Shown here one piece after another: positions 5,486-7,858 of a stretch of DNA of 7,858 nt (position 1 is its first letter; every line of letters begins with the position of its first letter). Made by a program: the position numbers and the translations under genes. Below the pieces are notes generated by a model. It searched no databases. It was given only the letters and a program-made list of their open reading frames with translations, and was not told where the DNA came from. Origin of the DNA: Bacteroidetes bacterium UBA7368 (GTDB lineage Bacteria; Bacteroidota; Rhodothermia; Rhodothermales; UBA10348); NCBI GenBank assembly GCA_002469915.1, contig DKOG01000038.1, positions 1 to 7,858 on the forward strand. Direction: 5' to 3'.

Positions 5486-7465
5486 ATGAATCCATTTTCT
5501 TCAAACCAACCCATGCTTGAGATGAGCAATAAGGGGTGGACCGTCGTGTGTTGTATGTTGTTTGGCTGCATAATGATGTCCCTAGTCGGGTGCGACACAC
5601 AGCCGGAAGAACGACGTATTTCAAAGGCTGAATACCAGGATAAAGTAGCGGCATCTTGGTATGGCCAGCTTATTGGGAATATGTATGGCCTCTCCTACGA
5701 GTTCAAGTTTCTTGAAGAGCCGGGACCGGACGATTTTCCATACGGTTATGGCCCCACGCTGGATCAGGTGCGCGATCTGCAAGGGGCGTTTTCAGATGAT
5801 GACACCGATATCGAGTACATGTCGCTGTTACAGATGGAAAAACATGGCCCAGAACCAACGTATCGAGAGCTCACCGCAGCCTGGAAATACCATATCAGGG
5901 ATCGAATTTGGGCGGCCAATCGCGTAGCGCTGAATCTCATGCATCATGGCTATTTCCCTCCAGCCACGGGAGATTCTACCATGAATGCTCGCTGGTTTGA
6001 AATAGACCCACAATTGGTCAATGAGATTTGGTCCGTTACGGCTCCAGGAATGGTAGACTATGCTGTGCAGAAGACAGATTGGGCATCACGCATAACGAAC
6101 GATTCGTTTGGTGTGCAACCGGCTATGTTTTACGCGGCCATGTATGCAGAGGCTTTTTTCTCCAGAGATATAGAGCATTTAATTGAAACGGGCCTTTCTG
6201 CTTTGGGAGAAGAAGCCCACTTTTCAGTTGTTGTACGCGAAATGATCGACCTCCACCGAACCTATCCGGATCGCTGGCAGGATGCGAGGAAGGAATTGCG
6301 GGACCGTTATTATGTCCGACAACCCTATAACAAACACGGTTGGGAGCCCATCGATGCTACTTTGAATGGGGCTGCTGCGATTTTGGCTCTCCTTTATGGG
6401 AAAGGAGATATTTGGCGGACACTAGATCTGGCCAGCGCAATGGGGTTTGATGCAGATAACCAGGCGGCCACGATGACGGGATTGCTAGCGCTTTCTCAGG
6501 GGTCTGCTGCCTTACCCCAGGAGTTATTATTTCCTCTAGAAGAAGAGTCGTGGACGATGCCGTTCAACGATCGGTATATCAATATCACGCGCTATGATCT
6601 TCCGGATGCCAGCATATCGGACATGATTAACCGGCTTGCTCATCAGGGCGAAAAGGTGATTCTGCTCAAGGGAGGTCGAATTGAGCTGCAGGATGAGGAG
6701 GAGATCTATGTGATTCCAAGTGGTGCTGCTTTTACGCCCCCTTTCGAAGCCCTGCCGACAGCGCCGGTTTTAGCGGAAGTGGGTCAGGAAGCCTCTCTTC
6801 AGCTGTATGCTAGTAGCGGAGCCAGCCTAGAAAGAACCACTTGGGATGTGCTAGGTACGCTTCCCGCTGGTGTGACGTTTAAGCAAGGCGCGTTTTCGGG
6901 GCGATTCGAAGCAGCGGGAGATGTCACCGTTGAACTCATTTTTCGATCTGGTCAGGATGCAGATACCGTGTCCGTTAACTTTCTAATTAGATCTCCCAAC
7001 ATGGCCGGTTCGGCATCTTCCATTTTGCATAATGACACTGAGCCTGAAGCCGATCTAGAACGGCTTCGAGATGGAAGATTACAGGACCCTGCTTTTGTCA
7101 GCGTATCCCGATCCATTCCTTTCGATCAGTGGTACGGCTATGCCTGGAAGCAACCCGTCTCCATTTCTCGCGTTGGTTTCCATAACGGATTTCCGGACGA
7201 AGAATGGGGCTGGTTGAAGAATGTTCAGGTTGAATACTTGACGGCGGCAGGGAGTTGGAACACAGTGGATGATCTGGTCATTGATCCGCCCATGCCTGCA
7301 GGAGATTCAAAGTATTTACATCGTTCATTTGTTGGATATGATCTCCGTTTCCAGCCCGTACTTAGTAGAGGAATTCGAATTACCGGGACGGCCGGTGGAC
7401 ATCCGGTTGATGCTCCTCCTAGATACGGATCTATCATTAGCGAAATAACCGTTCATTCGAACTAG
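5486..7465 (+). CDS. ADP-ribosylglycohydrolase-fold lipoprotein with Ig-like and discoidin-like domains
   Basis: Numbering is from the ATG at 5486 (659 residues); an ATG at 5522 would give a more typical 24-residue lipoprotein signal and may be the real start. A hydrophobic segment ends in the lipobox SLVGC with the lipidated cysteine at 36, so the protein is exported and membrane-anchored. The region from about 48 to 340 resembles the ADP-ribosylglycohydrolase (DraG/ARH) fold: DKVAASWYGQLIGNMYG, the metal-binding FSDDDTDIEY (about 102-111), TNDSFGVQPAM, and a late GFDADNQAATMTGLLA (about 320-335), where the family normally has a D-x-D-T motif. An Ig-like region (about 425-500, with LGTLPAGVTFKQGAFSG) and a C-terminal F5/8 type C (discoidin)-like region (about 515-658, with WYGYAWKQPVSISRVGFHNG) follow. 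ADP-ribosylated substrates are not expected outside the cell; the accessory domains and the GH5 neighbour suggest a glycan-related substrate. That function is inference. Confidence 0.82.
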   Translation: MNPFSSNQPMLEMSNKGWTVVCCMLFGCIMMSLVGCDTQPEERRISKAEYQDKVAASWYGQLIGNMYGLSYEFKFLEEPGPDDFPYGYGPTLDQVRDLQGAFSDDDTDIEYMSLLQMEKHGPEPTYRELTAAWKYHIRDRIWAANRVALNLMHHGYFPPATGDSTMNARWFEIDPQLVNEIWSVTAPGMVDYAVQKTDWASRITNDSFGVQPAMFYAAMYAEAFFSRDIEHLIETGLSALGEEAHFSVVVREMIDLHRTYPDRWQDARKELRDRYYVRQPYNKHGWEPIDATLNGAAAILALLYGKGDIWRTLDLASAMGFDADNQAATMTGLLALSQGSAALPQELLFPLEEESWTMPFNDRYINITRYDLPDASISDMINRLAHQGEKVILLKGGRIELQDEEEIYVIPSGAAFTPPFEALPTAPVLAEVGQEASLQLYASSGASLERTTWDVLGTLPAGVTFKQGAFSGRFEAAGDVTVELIFRSGQDADTVSVNFLIRSPNMAGSASSILHNDTEPEADLERLRDGRLQDPAFVSVSRSIPFDQWYGYAWKQPVSISRVGFHNGFPDEEWGWLKNVQVEYLTAAGSWNTVDDLVIDPPMPAGDSKYLHRSFVGYDLRFQPVLSRGIRITGTAGGHPVDAPPRYGSIISEITVHSN

Positions 7466-7469
7466 CGTC

Positions 7470-7858
7470 ATGGTGCATATGAGATCTTTCTATTGGCTGG
7501 TCTGCCTGATGCTTTTATTAGGGAGTGTGGGCCTGGATAAACCAGTTGCTGCTCAAATACCGACGGCGCAGGGTGGGCTATCCGTGGAGTCTGCCACGCT
7601 TAGGGCGGACGCTGTTCGCATGAAATTTGACCCCCTTTCTCAGCGTATGCTTCTTTTGTCCATGACCGGAAATATAACCTCTTTTGATGCTCTGGGGGGC
7701 AATCAGAGAGTGTCCTCTTTCTATCAGGCGTCAGACCATGGGACTCCGTCGCCCGTTTTGGGAATGGATATAGCCTCTGATGGCACGATCTATCTCGTCG
7801 GAAATGATGCTGCTTCTACGCCAGGTCATAATATCGGGGTAGTTCGTCGTGGGGTTCC
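7470..7858 (+). CDS. Secreted beta-propeller-like protein, N-terminal part (possibly PQQ-type sugar dehydrogenase-like)
   Basis: The frame opens with ATG at 7470, only 4 bases after the stop of the ARH-fold lipoprotein gene, and runs 129 codons off the right edge; an in-frame ATG at 7479 is a likely alternative start. A signal peptide is clear (FYWLVCLMLLLGSVG, with VAA-Q as a plausible signal peptidase I site near residue 28). The mature start, with LRADAVRMKFDPLSQRMLLLS then MTGNITSFD and LGMDIASDGTIYLVGN, has the repeating 'D-P-x-x-x-x-L/M-x-x-L... DG-x-I/L-Y' pattern of beta-propeller blades. It is reminiscent of glucose/sorbosone dehydrogenase-like proteins, but the part seen is too short to be sure, and cofactor residues are not yet visible. 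The tight spacing suggests co-transcription with the two genes before it. Confidence 0.75.
   Translation, partial: MVHMRSFYWLVCLMLLLGSVGLDKPVAAQIPTAQGGLSVESATLRADAVRMKFDPLSQRMLLLSMTGNITSFDALGGNQRVSSFYQASDHGTPSPVLGMDIASDGTIYLVGNDAASTPGHNIGVVRRGV

Overview
The window looks like chromosomal DNA from the Bacteroidota/Rhodothermota side of the tree. The main reason is a type IX secretion (Por) C-terminal sorting domain on an exported GH5 enzyme. Supporting signs are a lipoprotein next to it, start sites that mostly lack Shine-Dalgarno sequences, and moderate base composition. A marine or polysaccharide-degrading lifestyle is an inference from the gene content. Family assignments come from reading the sequence by eye; no database search was run.

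Layout, left to right. Positions 1-2349 hold three minus-strand genes. They are, in transcription order, a PLP-dependent trans-sulfuration enzyme (cystathionine gamma-synthase/lyase type), a monofunctional proline dehydrogenase, and the N-terminal 67 codons of a small uncharacterised protein that runs off the left edge. Positions 2350-2676 are non-coding. This stretch contains what I think is the most interesting signal: a plus-strand segment (2476-2628) that folds on paper into a three-way junction with a 13-bp closing stem and two hairpins, placed just downstream of a plausible promoter. It could be a small RNA or a structured leader of the next gene. Positions 2677-2970 encode a DUF721/DciA-like protein on the plus strand. 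It converges on a minus-strand cupin gene at 2986-3348.

From about 3361 to the right edge, three plus-strand genes form an extracellular carbohydrate-related cluster. The first is a GH5-FnIII-CBM6 enzyme with a T9SS sorting tail. The second is an ADP-ribosylglycohydrolase-fold lipoprotein with Ig-like and discoidin-like C-terminal regions. The third is the start of a secreted beta-propeller-like protein, possibly a sugar dehydrogenase type. All three carry export signals, so they probably act at or outside the cell surface on a glycan or glycan-derived product. The true function of the ADP-ribosylglycohydrolase-fold member is open.
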